A stretch of 64,000 nt of DNA from the NCBI GenBank assembly GCA_033807695.1, contig CM066300.1, forward strand, positions 1,488,001-1,552,000. The letters are read 5' to 3'. Below, piece after piece: positions 31,504 to 40,680 of the stretch. This DNA is from Daedaleopsis sinensis. Its lineage: Eukaryota > Basidiomycota > Agaricomycetes > Polyporales > Polyporaceae. The notes beneath the pieces are model-generated. The model saw only the letters and a program-made list of their open reading frames with translations. It made no database searches and was not told where the DNA came from. The position numbers and the translations under genes were made by a program. Each line of letters begins with the position of its first letter. The stretch's first letter is position 1.

Positions 31504-34500
31504 CTAGTCGGCTAGGGTGGCGATGCCGGCGCTCTCGGCGGTTTCTTCGTCGCTCGCTGCGTCGGCGCTCGCCTCCATCGCGTCGAGAGTGTCGTCGTCG
31601 GCGTCGAGCAGGTTGCGCGAGAACGCTATGGGCTCCTTCCTCGCTAGGTAGGGGATGACGCGGAACGCCGCTGTCGGCCTGTCGAATACGGCGCCGTTGA
31701 GCTCCGCTAAGATGTATGCGCCCCCCCGATTGCGGGACACGACGACGTACGGCCCTAGATATCGGGGTCGCATTTTCCTGTTGAGGGACTTCTCGACTGC
31801 GGTGTTGCGCATCAGCACCAGGCGGCCTGCCTGTAGGTTGTAGTCCCGAATCGTCGCTCGATGGTCCGCTTCGAACTGTCGTGCCGCTTCAACTCGACCC
31901 TGGAAGACCGCGGACCTGAGGAGGGCTAGTTGTTCGGGGCGCTTTTGTAGTGCGATGGCCCGACGCGCGACGAGCTCGTGCGTCGGGATCAGTGTGGTTG
32001 GGACGGGCATGAGGTATGTTGCCTCGGCGATGTCGAAGGGCAGGATCGGCGACGTGCCGGTGATCGCAAAGTAGGGTGAGCAGCCCATTCTTCGGCGGTG
32101 TGTGACCCGGTCGGCCCATAACACAGAGTAGACTCGTGAGACCCAAAGGTCCGTGTCGCCCTCGCATGCCTTCACCAGGGAGTCTCGGACGTGGAAGTGG
32201 GGTCGTTCGACGATGCCGTTCGCCTGTGAATTGTAGCCCGAGATGCGGATGTGCTTGATGTGGTACTGCCGTTCCATGTATTCCAAAGCGGCGATGAACG
32301 GCGTCCCGTTGTCGGACACGATTTCGGCGAGTGCACCCCACCGGCAGAGGAGGTCTTGATAGATCCAGTCGCCGACGGTCTTCGCTGTGCACGACTTGAC
32401 GGCGCGGGCTTCGGGCCACGACGTCGTCGCGCAGCGGGCGTGTAGGATGTGCTTATAGGCCCCCGGCATGTCCATGGAGTCGACGTGCACCCGAACCATC
32501 GGCGCTGCGGGGTACACGACCGTCGGCGGTATGCTAACTTTCCGGGTCTGCCGTACTTGACATTGGTGGCAGGACCGGACATACCACGCGACATCGGCCT
32601 TGAGGTCAGGCCACCAGGCTCGTTCCGACAGGAAGGACGTCGTCGCGTGTATCCCCCGGTGCCCGATGTGGTCGTGCATCTCGACGATAGCCTTTGCCCG
32701 TTCCTCGCCGAAGAGTACCAGCTGGTACGCGCCGTTAGGTACGATCCGCCATAGCTTGTTGTCGGCGTCGAGGAAGAATTGTTCGGCGTAGCGCAGGAAC
32801 CTCTGTTTCTCGCGGTCGTCGGTGGGTATAGGGGTTCCCGTTGTCAGCCAACTCCTGACCTCGGCGACGCGCGTGTCGAACTTCGTCGCTTGCGTCGCGC
32901 GGGGGAAGTCTGCGTAAGGTGGGGGCAGCACTGCGTCCAGCCGCCCCGCTGTGCCGCTTGTCTGTTGGAACAGCACTTGCACCATCGTGTCGGAGTAGAG
33001 CATCTCGTCGACCGGTGCGTGCGGGAGGGATGGCGGCGGGTTGATGAGGTGAAGGAACCCGTACATCTTGTCGACCCAGTCCTGGTACTCGTCGTCGTCG
33101 CCGTCGTCGGCGGGCTGGTCTCCGTCCTGCGGCGGTCGACGGGAAAGGCCGTCGGGTCCGTGTGTTGCGCCGGGAACGTGCACCAGCTCGAAGTGGTAGA
33201 GGTTAATGGCTACGATCCACCGGTTCATGGAGGCGGACGGGACGACGTCGGGGTTCTGCAGCATCCCCTTGATGTACTTGGCGTCAGTCTCGACGATGAG
33301 GTTGCGGATGCCGACGAGGTAGAAACGGAGCGCCTTCAGCGATCGGTACAGGCCGTAGAGCTCGAGCTTGGGCTGGGAGAATCGTGCCTCGCGCTCGTTG
33401 AGCGTGATGGACCCGAATCGACTATAGTACCGAATTCGCGGGTTGTCGGCGTCCTGCTGCCCCAGCTGGTAACCTACGGCGATGAAGGAGGTGTCGACGG
33501 CGAGTATCACTGGCGCGCCCGAATCGTAGTCGATCGGGCGCAGCGCCGGCGAGTCGAGCAGGGCCTGCTTGAGGTCGGCCATCGCCTGGAGCTGCTCGGC
33601 GCCGAACTCCCAGGGGGCATCCTTCCGGGTGAGCTTGACGAGCGGATGGGCCCGCTTAGCGAAATCGCGGATAAAGATCCGGCCCACGCCTACGGTCCCC
33701 AGGAAGGCCCGGACGTCAGAGATGTTGGAGCAGGTCTGCCAGTTCACTACGGCGGCGACGTTCGAGGGCTCCGGCGCGCGGCCGAGAGGTGTGCAATAGT
33801 GGCCCGCCGCCGTGAATTTCGGCGGTGCGACTTCCGACTTTGGTCCTGAAAACGTCCCACCGGCGTGTTTCATGCGCTGGACCACACGGTTGAGGTCGCC
33901 GAGGTGCTCCCAGAAATACCTGCGGACCCCAGGGTTTGCCGGGATACATTCGTAGGAACCGTCAATGCGTTGGTAACTGCTTTTCGGCCCCTTGACAAAC
34001 ACGTCGTCGATGTACGTGAGCGCGCAGTGCGGAATTTCGGGCTGGAGGATGAAGGTGATGTCGTCGTGAAAGATAGGTACGGAGTTGGACCATCCCATGG
34101 GGAGTGTGGTGAGGCGCATAGCGCCGAAGGGGGTCTGGAAAGTGGTCAAGTCCCGAGAGTCTTCGTGGAGTAGCCGTTCGTCGTAGCCAACGTAGAGGTC
34201 TAGTACGGTTCCGCACGAGTTCCCGGCGAACTGCTCGGCGATGTGGTCGGGTATCGGCGGTACGCCGCTGTGCTGGATAGTGACTTCGTTCAGTGGCTCC
34301 AGGCTGTGTACGATGCGAACCGAGCCGTCTTTCTTGAGCACGCAAAACCATCGGGACCGGTAGGACGAGTTCGACGGCTCGTACACTCCGGCGGTGATCT
34401 TCCTTCGGAGGAGCTCGGTTGCTGGTCGATAGACACCGGGGGCCAGCGGGAAGTTCGTTTGTCGCCAAGGTTTGTGCGGAACCACAGGAATCTTGACCGG

Positions 34501-35430
34501 CGGAAACATGTCCTTGTCGAGCGTGCCCCGCTCCGAATCCTCCCAAGCGAAAGCGTCCTCGTGCGCTAGGAAAAAGGCGTCGAGCACGTCGAGCTCCTCC
34601 GGCGTGAGCCACTTGTGCTTCTCGCGCATGGTTTGTCGGCGCTCTGCCGTGTACCGCTTGCCGGGCGCGAACGGTGGCGGGTTCGGGTTCAGCTCCGGCA
34701 GTCCTTCGAGCGGGTCGCCGATAATCTGTCGAACGATGCGAAACTCGGCGGGCAGGTCTGTCATAATTGGCCGGACCTTCTTCGCCACGGGCTTGTACTT
34801 CTTTTTGGTTTTGAGGAAGACGTCCACGGGCACCTCGGCATCCTCGGCGGTCTCGGTCACGTCGGTGACCGACGTCTTTCGGCGCGGCGCCGACGCGCTG
34901 TTCGGGAGTAGCGTGCAGGCTTCGGTGTCGGCCTCGGTCTCGACTTGCAACGGCGCAGGTGGTGAGACGTGGCTACGGAAATATGTGAAAACGTTCACCA
35001 CCGCCTCCTTCGGCGATTTCGACGTCGGCGTACTTGGCACGGTGGACTCCGGAGGGGTGGTGTGGCGACGCTTGGCGGAGCGTCGCGGTAGGGATCTCGT
35101 CGCATAGACGGGTTTTGGTACTGCCTTGGTGGCCCGACTACCTGCGGGCGTCGGTCGGCGGTCCGCCGAGAGGGTATCGGATGTGGGTAGGGCGGCGCCG
35201 GCTACGGCACCATTCGAGACAGCGGACAAAAGGGGCTGGAGACGTGGAGAAAGGTCGGGGTCATCGCACATGCGAACGTAGGTTTCTTGTATATTTTTGG
35301 GAGAGAGATCGGTCAAGGGGGTCTGGGAAACAAGGAAAAACTCGTCGGTCCTATGGTCATACTCGAGGACGAGAGCGACGTTCTCATCGTCGGCCTCTAC
35401 ATCCTCGACCACCGAAAACCCATCGGCATC
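31504..35430 (-). CDS. Retrotransposon Pol: reverse transcriptase, RNase H, integrase (expressed by -1 frameshift)
   Basis: Open frame of about 1,300 codons without its own plausible ATG near the start; it is entered from Gag by -1 frameshift at 35415-35421. Positions counted from 35412. RT is around residues 290-500 with TFQTPFGAMRLTTLPMGWSN and catalytic YIDD at about 467. RNase H is around 625-760 with VDTSFIAVGYQLGQ. The integrase zinc domain is around 905-955 (HDHIGHRG, CHQC). The integrase core has Asp in VHVDSMD at about 975, Asp in SDNG at about 1032 and Glu in NGIVERPH at about 1070. The C-terminal RYLGPYVVVSRNRGGAYIL segment is the usual DNA-binding fold; no chromodomain follows. 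The stop is at 31504. No in-frame stop or frameshift interrupts it, so all enzymatic residues appear intact. It belongs to the basidiomycete Ty3 lineage with a 'DLYVGYDER' RT. Confidence 0.93.
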   Translation of the reverse strand, partial: DADGFSVVEDVEADDENVALVLEYDHRTDEFFLVSQTPLTDLSPKNIQETYVRMCDDPDLSPRLQPLLSAVSNGAVAGAALPTSDTLSADRRPTPAGSRATKAVPKPVYATRSLPRRSAKRRHTTPPESTVPSTPTSKSPKEAVVNVFTYFRSHVSPPAPLQVETEADTEACTLLPNSASAPRRKTSVTDVTETAEDAEVPVDVFLKTKKKYKPVAKKVRPIMTDLPAEFRIVRQIIGDPLEGLPELNPNPPPFAPGKRYTAERRQTMREKHKWLTPEELDVLDAFFLAHEDAFAWEDSERGTLDKDMFPPVKIPVVPHKPWRQTNFPLAPGVYRPATELLRRKITAGVYEPSNSSYRSRWFCVLKKDGSVRIVHSLEPLNEVTIQHSGVPPIPDHIAEQFAGNSCGTVLDLYVGYDERLLHEDSRDLTTFQTPFGAMRLTTLPMGWSNSVPIFHDDITFILQPEIPHCALTYIDDVFVKGPKSSYQRIDGSYECIPANPGVRRYFWEHLGDLNRVVQRMKHAGGTFSGPKSEVAPPKFTAAGHYCTPLGRAPEPSNVAAVVNWQTCSNISDVRAFLGTVGVGRIFIRDFAKRAHPLVKLTRKDAPWEFGAEQLQAMADLKQALLDSPALRPIDYDSGAPVILAVDTSFIAVGYQLGQQDADNPRIRYYSRFGSITLNEREARFSQPKLELYGLYRSLKALRFYLVGIRNLIVETDAKYIKGMLQNPDVVPSASMNRWIVAINLYHFELVHVPGATHGPDGLSRRPPQDGDQPADDGDDDEYQDWVDKMYGFLHLINPPPSLPHAPVDEMLYSDTMVQVLFQQTSGTAGRLDAVLPPPYADFPRATQATKFDTRVAEVRSWLTTGTPIPTDDREKQRFLRYAEQFFLDADNKLWRIVPNGAYQLVLFGEERAKAIVEMHDHIGHRGIHATTSFLSERAWWPDLKADVAWYVRSCHQCQVRQTRKVSIPPTVVYPAAPMVRVHVDSMDMPGAYKHILHARCATTSWPEARAVKSCTAKTVGDWIYQDLLCRWGALAEIVSDNGTPFIAALEYMERQYHIKHIRISGYNSQANGIVERPHFHVRDSLVKACEGDTDLWVSRVYSVLWADRVTHRRRMGCSPYFAITGTSPILPFDIAEATYLMPVPTTLIPTHELVARRAIALQKRPEQLALLRSAVFQGRVEAARQFEADHRATIRDYNLQAGRLVLMRNTAVEKSLNRKMRPRYLGPYVVVSRNRGGAYILAELNGAVFDRPTAAFRVIPYLARKEPIAFSRNLLDADDDTLDAMEASADAASDEETAESAGIATLAD
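35363..35421 (-). promoter_or_regulatory. Programmed -1 ribosomal frameshift signal (gag-pol)
   Basis: In element orientation the Gag frame reads ATG GGT TTT CGG, giving the heptamer G GGT TTT (35415-35421 on the plus strand as AAAACCC). After a 6-nt spacer (CGGTGG), TCGAGGA (35402-35408) pairs perfectly with TCCTCGA (35363-35369). Inside, AGAG/CTCT and CGACG/CGTCG extend the stem around a 7-nt loop. The shifted codons are exactly those of the Pol frame (TCG GTG GTC GAG), and Gag stops 18 nt after the heptamer. Confidence 0.85.
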
Positions 35431-38400
35431 TCACGCATTCCCGCCGGCGCCGTCCCCTTCGCATACGTAGGCATTGCTATCTTCTTCCCGGTGTTTGGGC
35501 ACGTAACTTCGAGCGTCTGCCGACCGTCGGCCTCGTTCCGAATTTCGGCGGACAGCAGTACCTCGAATGGTCGGCCCAGCAAGACGTCGTAGGAGGCGTT
35601 CTGGACGATGTGCATCTGGAGGTAGACCGTGATTCCACCGGCGATGGCCACGGGCACGTCGCGGGCTAGACCAAGCGTGCTCTGTTCCTCGCCGTTGGCC
35701 GACATCATCGTGATGCGCGCCGTCGGATCCCAACTGAGCCCCAACTCGTGTGCCTTGTCGACGCTACACGACACGATTTGCGACCCGCTGTCGAGGATAC
35801 ACTCTACAATGTCGGCGTCGTTGACCCAGGTGGCGATGGACCGCAGCTTGAAGCTGTTCGAGGCTACGATCCGGTCGGCGTTCGCGTCGGCGGAGACTCG
35901 GGCCCCCACGGCGCCGATCAAGTTGACTCGGTACACTCCCTTAGGCCTCGGTTGCTGCCCAGCGGGAGCGTCCGCCGGCGGAAGGTAGTTCTGGGGGATG
36001 TTCGGCGGTGCGTGCAAACGGTCCTCGCTGTCGGGGACCTCCTCGACGCGGGGCGACTGGCGGACAGGCCCGTACCGCGGACTACCGCCGACGGGGGTCG
36101 TCGAGTCGACTACTGGCACTGGGGTACGGCGCAACGCCGTGGCCTCCTGCATGAGCTTGCGGACGTCGGGGGATATACGTAGAAGATCGGCGGGAGTAAG
36201 GGTGACCGATTCTTTCTCTACAAAGTTGGCACTGAAGACTCTTTTCGCAGCGGTCTCGTCGGCGATCGGCGCCGCGACTTTATACGCCGGCGTCGGGGCT
36301 GCCTGTCTCTCGGCGGAGCGCGCAGGACGTGGCGGCGGCGCCGTCGCGGGGCGGTAGGAGAACTCGTGCGTCGGGGGATCACCCGCGCGGGTTGCATCTC
36401 GCGCCGCCGCAAACGGAAGGGGGGGGAACGTCGGGTCGTCGTCTTCGGTCGTCGGGGAGCGGGCGCGCGTGCGGTCTGGCTTGACACTCGCGTCCGCGTC
36501 GGCGACGTCCGATGGCCCCTCGGGAGACTGGCCTTCTTCGACGGGATCCTCCTGCGCGTCAGGCTCGTGTTCTACCACTTCGGGATTCAGCCGGACCGTC
36601 CTCGTCGTCTTCTTCGGCGGTAAGGACGTGATTACTACGCCGTCGAACACTTGCCTTGGCTTCTGGTTGCCGCGTTTCTTCTCCAGGATGTCGTTGGCTA
36701 GAGCCAGGTGCTGAGCGAGGCACTCTACATGTTCCTCCATACTGCGTTCCTCCGAGACCAGGACGGACTGTTGGTTGTTGACGTACGTGGCCGGCGCCGC
36801 AGTAGGTCTTTGTAGGGCGCCGAAGCCGTCGGCGATGGCGAACATCATCTGGCCCACGGGTCCGCCGACGACTGCCTTCTGGTTCGGGTTCTGCTCGTGC
36901 CAGGCCCGGACTTGGTCGACAAGCCAGCGACCAGGAAGGTGCCTCGGTACTTCGACGCCGCCGGGAAGGAGCACACGCCCAGTAGCGGGGTGGCGTTGGA
37001 CCAAACCCTCGCGTACGTCCCGGTCCACGGCGCCGCACGTACGGGTCCGGCAGCCCGGGATTCCACAGTAGTAGCACGGTTCTCTAGGAGGCCTCGGGTA
37101 GTCGTTGGCTGGCCAGGGCCGGTTCTGCTGCTGCTGGTAGGCGTTCTGCGACGGCGGGGGATAGGCGTTCGGCGGCGGCCCCTGCTGGTACTGGTTGCCG
37201 TTCTGGTAGGGGTTATTCATCGGCGGGCCGTTCGAGGCTTGCTGGTTCGCTGCCTGGAGGACCGGCTGAATCGCGGCTACGGCGTCGCGGACCGCGCTGC
37301 TGATGATACTCTGAAAGACTTCCGCTTTGATGACGACGTCGTCGGAGGCTGGGGCCGGTCGAACCGTCTGCGGGGTCCACACGGCCGCGGTGTTCGGCGC
37401 GGCGCCGAGGGTCTGCGTCGGCGGTGCGTCGGCGGCGGTCCTGGTCGGCTGCTCGTAGGCGGCATGGAACGGGTTGTCGTTACCGAAGCAGTGGCAGATT
37501 GCCTCATGCACGTCCTCCATCTTGTAGGAGTCGTTGACGTCCTTAGCCACCTTGTAGCTGAGCCTGGCTTGGACCCGCTGGGCCAGGTCGGTGTCGAGGA
37601 CCTTCATCATTGTGCTGGTGACCTCCCGTTCCGTCAAATCCCTCGTCGGCTTGTCGCGGGCGAGGTAGAGTGCGATAGGGTAGAGCCGGCGGTAGAACGC
37701 TAGATATTCCGGCAGCGTGCTGACTCCAAAGCGCCGAAGGTACTCGCCGACAACGGCGTTGTACTCGTCGACTGTCCAGCGCTTGCTATCCTCTAGGCCC
37801 GGGAAGAACTCCAGTAGAGACTTCTTGAGGTCGGCGTAGGTCTTGGACGCATCGGAAAAGTGGGGGTGGGATTCTATCATACGCACATAGTCGACCTCGG
37901 CGTACATCGCGAGTGTCTTCTTCTTCTCGGTGTCGTCGGCGATCTGATAGTTGGCGATGACCCGGTCCACCTGGTCGAAGAAACGGAGAGCCCAGGTCTT
38001 GGTGGGATTCGCCGACGGTTCCCACACCGGGGCTCCACGCTGGTTACGCATGGGCAGCGCCGCAAAGCCGGTTTGGTGAGCCATTCTGAATAGGATCTGG
38101 GTCGGCGCTGGCACGGGGATGGGATTCGGGGTCGTGGTTGAGAGACTGGATAGGGAGGAGAGGGTTGACGCGGTAGAGTGCGGGGGACGCTGCACGTCGG
38201 CGGTAGGACGGGGGTTTCGGCGCGAGGTAAGGCGGTTAACGTCGGCGATGGGCGCAAGGGGCTGTTCGCCGCTCTGTTCGTAGCCTCGGCGTGTGCGAGT
38301 CACGGTGGGAAAGGACGTTGGGGGATTTTCGGGGGAGGGGGTTCGTCGGCGGTTCGCCAAGGGTCGCGGAGCACTTGTAGCTCCCAAAGGTTCGCTTGGT

Positions 38401-39086
38401 CCTGTTCCTGGCGGGATCCCTGGTCGGCCGGTCGCACAGTTCTCTTGATTCATGCCCGAGGTCTCATCCAGCCTCCCGCGGAGTGCAGCCAATTGCGTCC
38501 CGGTTTCTTCAATCTCGTCGGCGAGCTGTTCCGAAAAATTAATCAGATCAAAACTTTGGGCAAACCATCGATTCACTGCCTCGGGGTCCGTCCAGTCTTC
38601 CGGCAGCTGGGGCAAAGGCGGTGACGAGGGCCGAGACGGCGACCCCGACCCCGACGACGGCTGACTCGTCGGCGACGCCAGCTTGATTGGTGGTAGTCGA
38701 CTGAGAAACCCTCGCGGTGGGCTCCAAAATGATACGTCGACTGTAGATCTAAGGCTGAAACCAACCAGAAGACCACAGAAGAACAAGAAAGGCGGGCAGT
38801 CCAGTCGATTCCCAATCACAGCGGCGAGCCGAGAGAGCGTCGACGGGTCAAGGAGGGACAAGAGGCGGACGACTACGTCGAGGAGACCGCCGAGAGTCGG
38901 CGTCGCGCCGGCTGTGTAGGACGACGCTGAGGGAGTCACGGCAGGGCGCCGGGCGAGTTTGCGCGAGTGGAGGCGGACGTAGAGCGACGAAGCGTAGGCG
39001 ACAGCGGAACGGACGACCCAGACTAAAGAGAACACAGCGTAGAGGCCAAAGAGCGCGTCGACGACGACAGTCGGCGTTCCCGACAT
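35397..39086 (-). CDS. Retrotransposon Gag-protease polyprotein, starting inside the 5' LTR
   Basis: About 1,229 residues from the first ATG of the frame (39086, MSGTPTVVVDALFGLYAVFS), which lies in the LTR. Residues 1-119 are LTR-encoded and contain two hydrophobic stretches, about 7-34 and 97-112 (CPPFLFFCGLLVGFSL), predicted membrane segments. The frame then crosses the primer-binding site. Residues about 355-530 are the capsid-like retrotransposon Gag region (WALRFFDQVDRVIANYQIAD). A zinc knuckle at about 672 is C-x2-C-x4-C-x4-C (CYYCGIPGCRTRTC) with the usual His replaced by Cys. Aspartic protease: LDSGSQ at about 1097 and YDVLLGRPF downstream. It ends GFRWSRM at 35397-35399, where Pol is joined by -1 frameshift. 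The open frame extends upstream of the ATG to 39137, so a non-AUG start is also possible. Confidence 0.88.
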   Translation of the reverse strand: MSGTPTVVVDALFGLYAVFSLVWVVRSAVAYASSLYVRLHSRKLARRPAVTPSASSYTAGATPTLGGLLDVVVRLLSLLDPSTLSRLAAVIGNRLDCPPFLFFCGLLVGFSLRSTVDVSFWSPPRGFLSRLPPIKLASPTSQPSSGSGSPSRPSSPPLPQLPEDWTDPEAVNRWFAQSFDLINFSEQLADEIEETGTQLAALRGRLDETSGMNQENCATGRPGIPPGTGPSEPLGATSAPRPLANRRRTPSPENPPTSFPTVTRTRRGYEQSGEQPLAPIADVNRLTSRRNPRPTADVQRPPHSTASTLSSLSSLSTTTPNPIPVPAPTQILFRMAHQTGFAALPMRNQRGAPVWEPSANPTKTWALRFFDQVDRVIANYQIADDTEKKKTLAMYAEVDYVRMIESHPHFSDASKTYADLKKSLLEFFPGLEDSKRWTVDEYNAVVGEYLRRFGVSTLPEYLAFYRRLYPIALYLARDKPTRDLTEREVTSTMMKVLDTDLAQRVQARLSYKVAKDVNDSYKMEDVHEAICHCFGNDNPFHAAYEQPTRTAADAPPTQTLGAAPNTAAVWTPQTVRPAPASDDVVIKAEVFQSIISSAVRDAVAAIQPVLQAANQQASNGPPMNNPYQNGNQYQQGPPPNAYPPPSQNAYQQQQNRPWPANDYPRPPREPCYYCGIPGCRTRTCGAVDRDVREGLVQRHPATGRVLLPGGVEVPRHLPGRWLVDQVRAWHEQNPNQKAVVGGPVGQMMFAIADGFGALQRPTAAPATYVNNQQSVLVSEERSMEEHVECLAQHLALANDILEKKRGNQKPRQVFDGVVITSLPPKKTTRTVRLNPEVVEHEPDAQEDPVEEGQSPEGPSDVADADASVKPDRTRARSPTTEDDDPTFPPLPFAAARDATRAGDPPTHEFSYRPATAPPPRPARSAERQAAPTPAYKVAAPIADETAAKRVFSANFVEKESVTLTPADLLRISPDVRKLMQEATALRRTPVPVVDSTTPVGGSPRYGPVRQSPRVEEVPDSEDRLHAPPNIPQNYLPPADAPAGQQPRPKGVYRVNLIGAVGARVSADANADRIVASNSFKLRSIATWVNDADIVECILDSGSQIVSCSVDKAHELGLSWDPTARITMMSANGEEQSTLGLARDVPVAIAGGITVYLQMHIVQNASYDVLLGRPFEVLLSAEIRNEADGRQTLEVTCPNTGKKIAMPTYAKGTAPAGMREMPMGFRWSRM
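38711..38726 (-). other. Primer-binding site
   Basis: Three bases after the 5' LTR, the element strand reads TGGAGCCCACCGCGAG. This is complementary to a tRNA 3' end ...CTCGCGGTGGGCTCCA with its terminal CCA. I could not identify the tRNA. The Gag frame is open through the site (it encodes FWSPPRG). Confidence 0.75.
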
Positions 39087-39476
39087 CGCCGAAATCCGTA
39101 CTCTGGAGGGGAAAACCAAAACTGAATTCCGAGACACTACTGCGCGAACTAAGTACTACCGCCGCGACGAGCGGCCGGTCCCGCGTGCTACAGCCCGCCG
39201 TCTGACTAACAACCCGCCGCTATCTGAGACCCTGCGCCCCCTGGCCCTAAACCTCGCCCCGGCGCTTGCCAACCTTCTCGTCGTGACGGTGGCTGTGCTC
39301 CCGCGTCGTACCGTCCCAGTCCCGTTCCGTACTGCTAGCCGTCGGGGGTGCGCGGTCCATGTCTCCGTCGGTGGCGAGTCGGCGCTGGTCCTACCGCCGT
39401 GTCGTCGGCGGTCAGGCTGTCGGCGATGGCCGCTGAGGCTCGAAAATACAGGGCTGGGCCTGTGGGGCACCCAACA
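38730..39476 (-). repeat. 5' LTR, containing the Gag start codon
   Basis: 747 bp, directly followed in element orientation by a 3-nt spacer and the primer-binding site. The first ATG of the Gag frame is at 39086, about 390 bp into the LTR. Confidence 0.95.
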
Positions 39477-39480
39477 GCGT
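39477..39480. repeat. Right target-site duplication GCGT
   Basis: Direct copy of 26720-26723, flanking the 5' LTR. Confidence 0.8.
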
Positions 39481-40680
39481 GCAGTGGCAGATTACGTTCA
39501 CATCAAGTCACAGTTAGTATACATATGTACGAAACACTGTCCAGACCAATGATGGAACGTACCGTGAATATACCAACAATCTTTGGTGGTCTAACTCTGC
39601 ATAGGATAACGACTACGAAATGTTTTAGTTGCGAGAGCAGATTCAGGTGCACCGTTATACGTTACCTGATTGGCTATCGAGTAAGTTTGGTGGGCGTCTG
39701 TCAGAACGCCCAGCGTGACGTCCATACTGGATTGGGGCCAGAAGCACTTCCTCTATCCACTACTTCTCGTCAAGAGGGTGTCCTCTCCCATACTCTTCCC
39801 AACCTTTATCGTCTGGGCGCAGATATCACTACGTGATCTTTCCTACAAGCTGGAGCAGTGGGCTCTTAACTCCCGACTTTCAACACTCCTTACGCAGTTC
39901 GCAGTGCCCGAGTCCCTGCCACGTCGGCCGTCCGGCTCCTCCTCCTTTGCGCGTGCTTCCCCTTCAAGACATCCAAACATCCGAAGTAGCTATTGCTTCG
40001 CTACGGTGCGGTGCGCTCCCGGGCTTCCTCCCGGGCAACGTTCGATTCGAGACCATTTGGACACGTCAGTTGGGGTCCCGGAGTATGTGCCCCCCGTTAC
40101 TGATCTGCGACACCCGCTGAGCTGATTCTTGCATTTTAGGTAGTTTCTGGCCAACAACAGATGGCATTGTTTCTGTTAGAGGTGAGTCTCTTCCCCATTG
40201 ACTGTTAATTACGATTGACCTCGGCTTGGACCTAGGTGTCCCGCGGACTTCGTCTACATATAGCATCTACACACTCTGTTGTACGGACATTAGCCCCACG
40301 TCGTCATCTATGTGCCGCCATCTTGTATGGAAGTCCACGAAATTTTCTGCCCCCGAGTTCTAGTGAGAACACGAAGTTACACGCATCCGCCACCGAGTCG
40401 AGATGGAGACGCGTGAAGCTGCAGGTGCCCGTTCCCTTTCCAAGTCTACGTTCCTCCCCTCCCGTTTGCTCGCCCGTCCCCCACACGCTGGGCCCTCCAA
40501 GTTTACGTTACTCCCCTCCCGCCCGTTCGCCCGTCCCCCGCACGCCATCCTCTCCAACTCCTCCCGCCAGCTCACCCGTCGCTCGCCCGTCGTACCTTGC
40601 AAGTCTACGATTCCCCATTCCTGCAAGCTCGCTCGTCCACCCTACGCTACCCCCGGGCCCTCTCCCAATACCCATCACCA
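39481..40680. other. Upstream region of the KDZ transposase
   Basis: 1.2 kb between the retrotransposon and the KDZ ATG. Before the insertion it would have joined directly to the MGRRAK gene's 3' side. The last 250 bp repeat TCCCGTTTGCTCGCCCGTCCCCCACACG-like CT-rich motifs (40440-40660), as in a pyrimidine-rich leader. No convincing gene. Confidence 0.5.

Larger units (their letters stand above)
26724..39476 (-). mobile_element. Full-length Ty3/Gypsy-type LTR retrotransposon with antisense gene module, 12,753 bp
   Basis: Two 747-bp LTRs (26724-27470 and 38730-39476), the same length and apparently identical by eye, begin TGTTGGG and end ATCA in element orientation. They are flanked by GCGT (26720-26723 and 39477-39480), a 4-bp target duplication. 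In minus orientation the order is 5' LTR, primer-binding site, Gag-PR, RT-RNase H-integrase, first polypurine tract, antisense genes, second polypurine tract, 3' LTR. PR-RT-RH-IN order is that of Ty3/Gypsy. All frames are open, so the copy looks young and possibly active. It is inserted inside the putative giant KDZ transposon. Confidence 0.95.

Noticed and set aside
32779..33849. 356-codon plus-strand open frame
   Set aside because: Antisense shadow of the retrotransposon pol gene, which has all catalytic motifs on the other strand.
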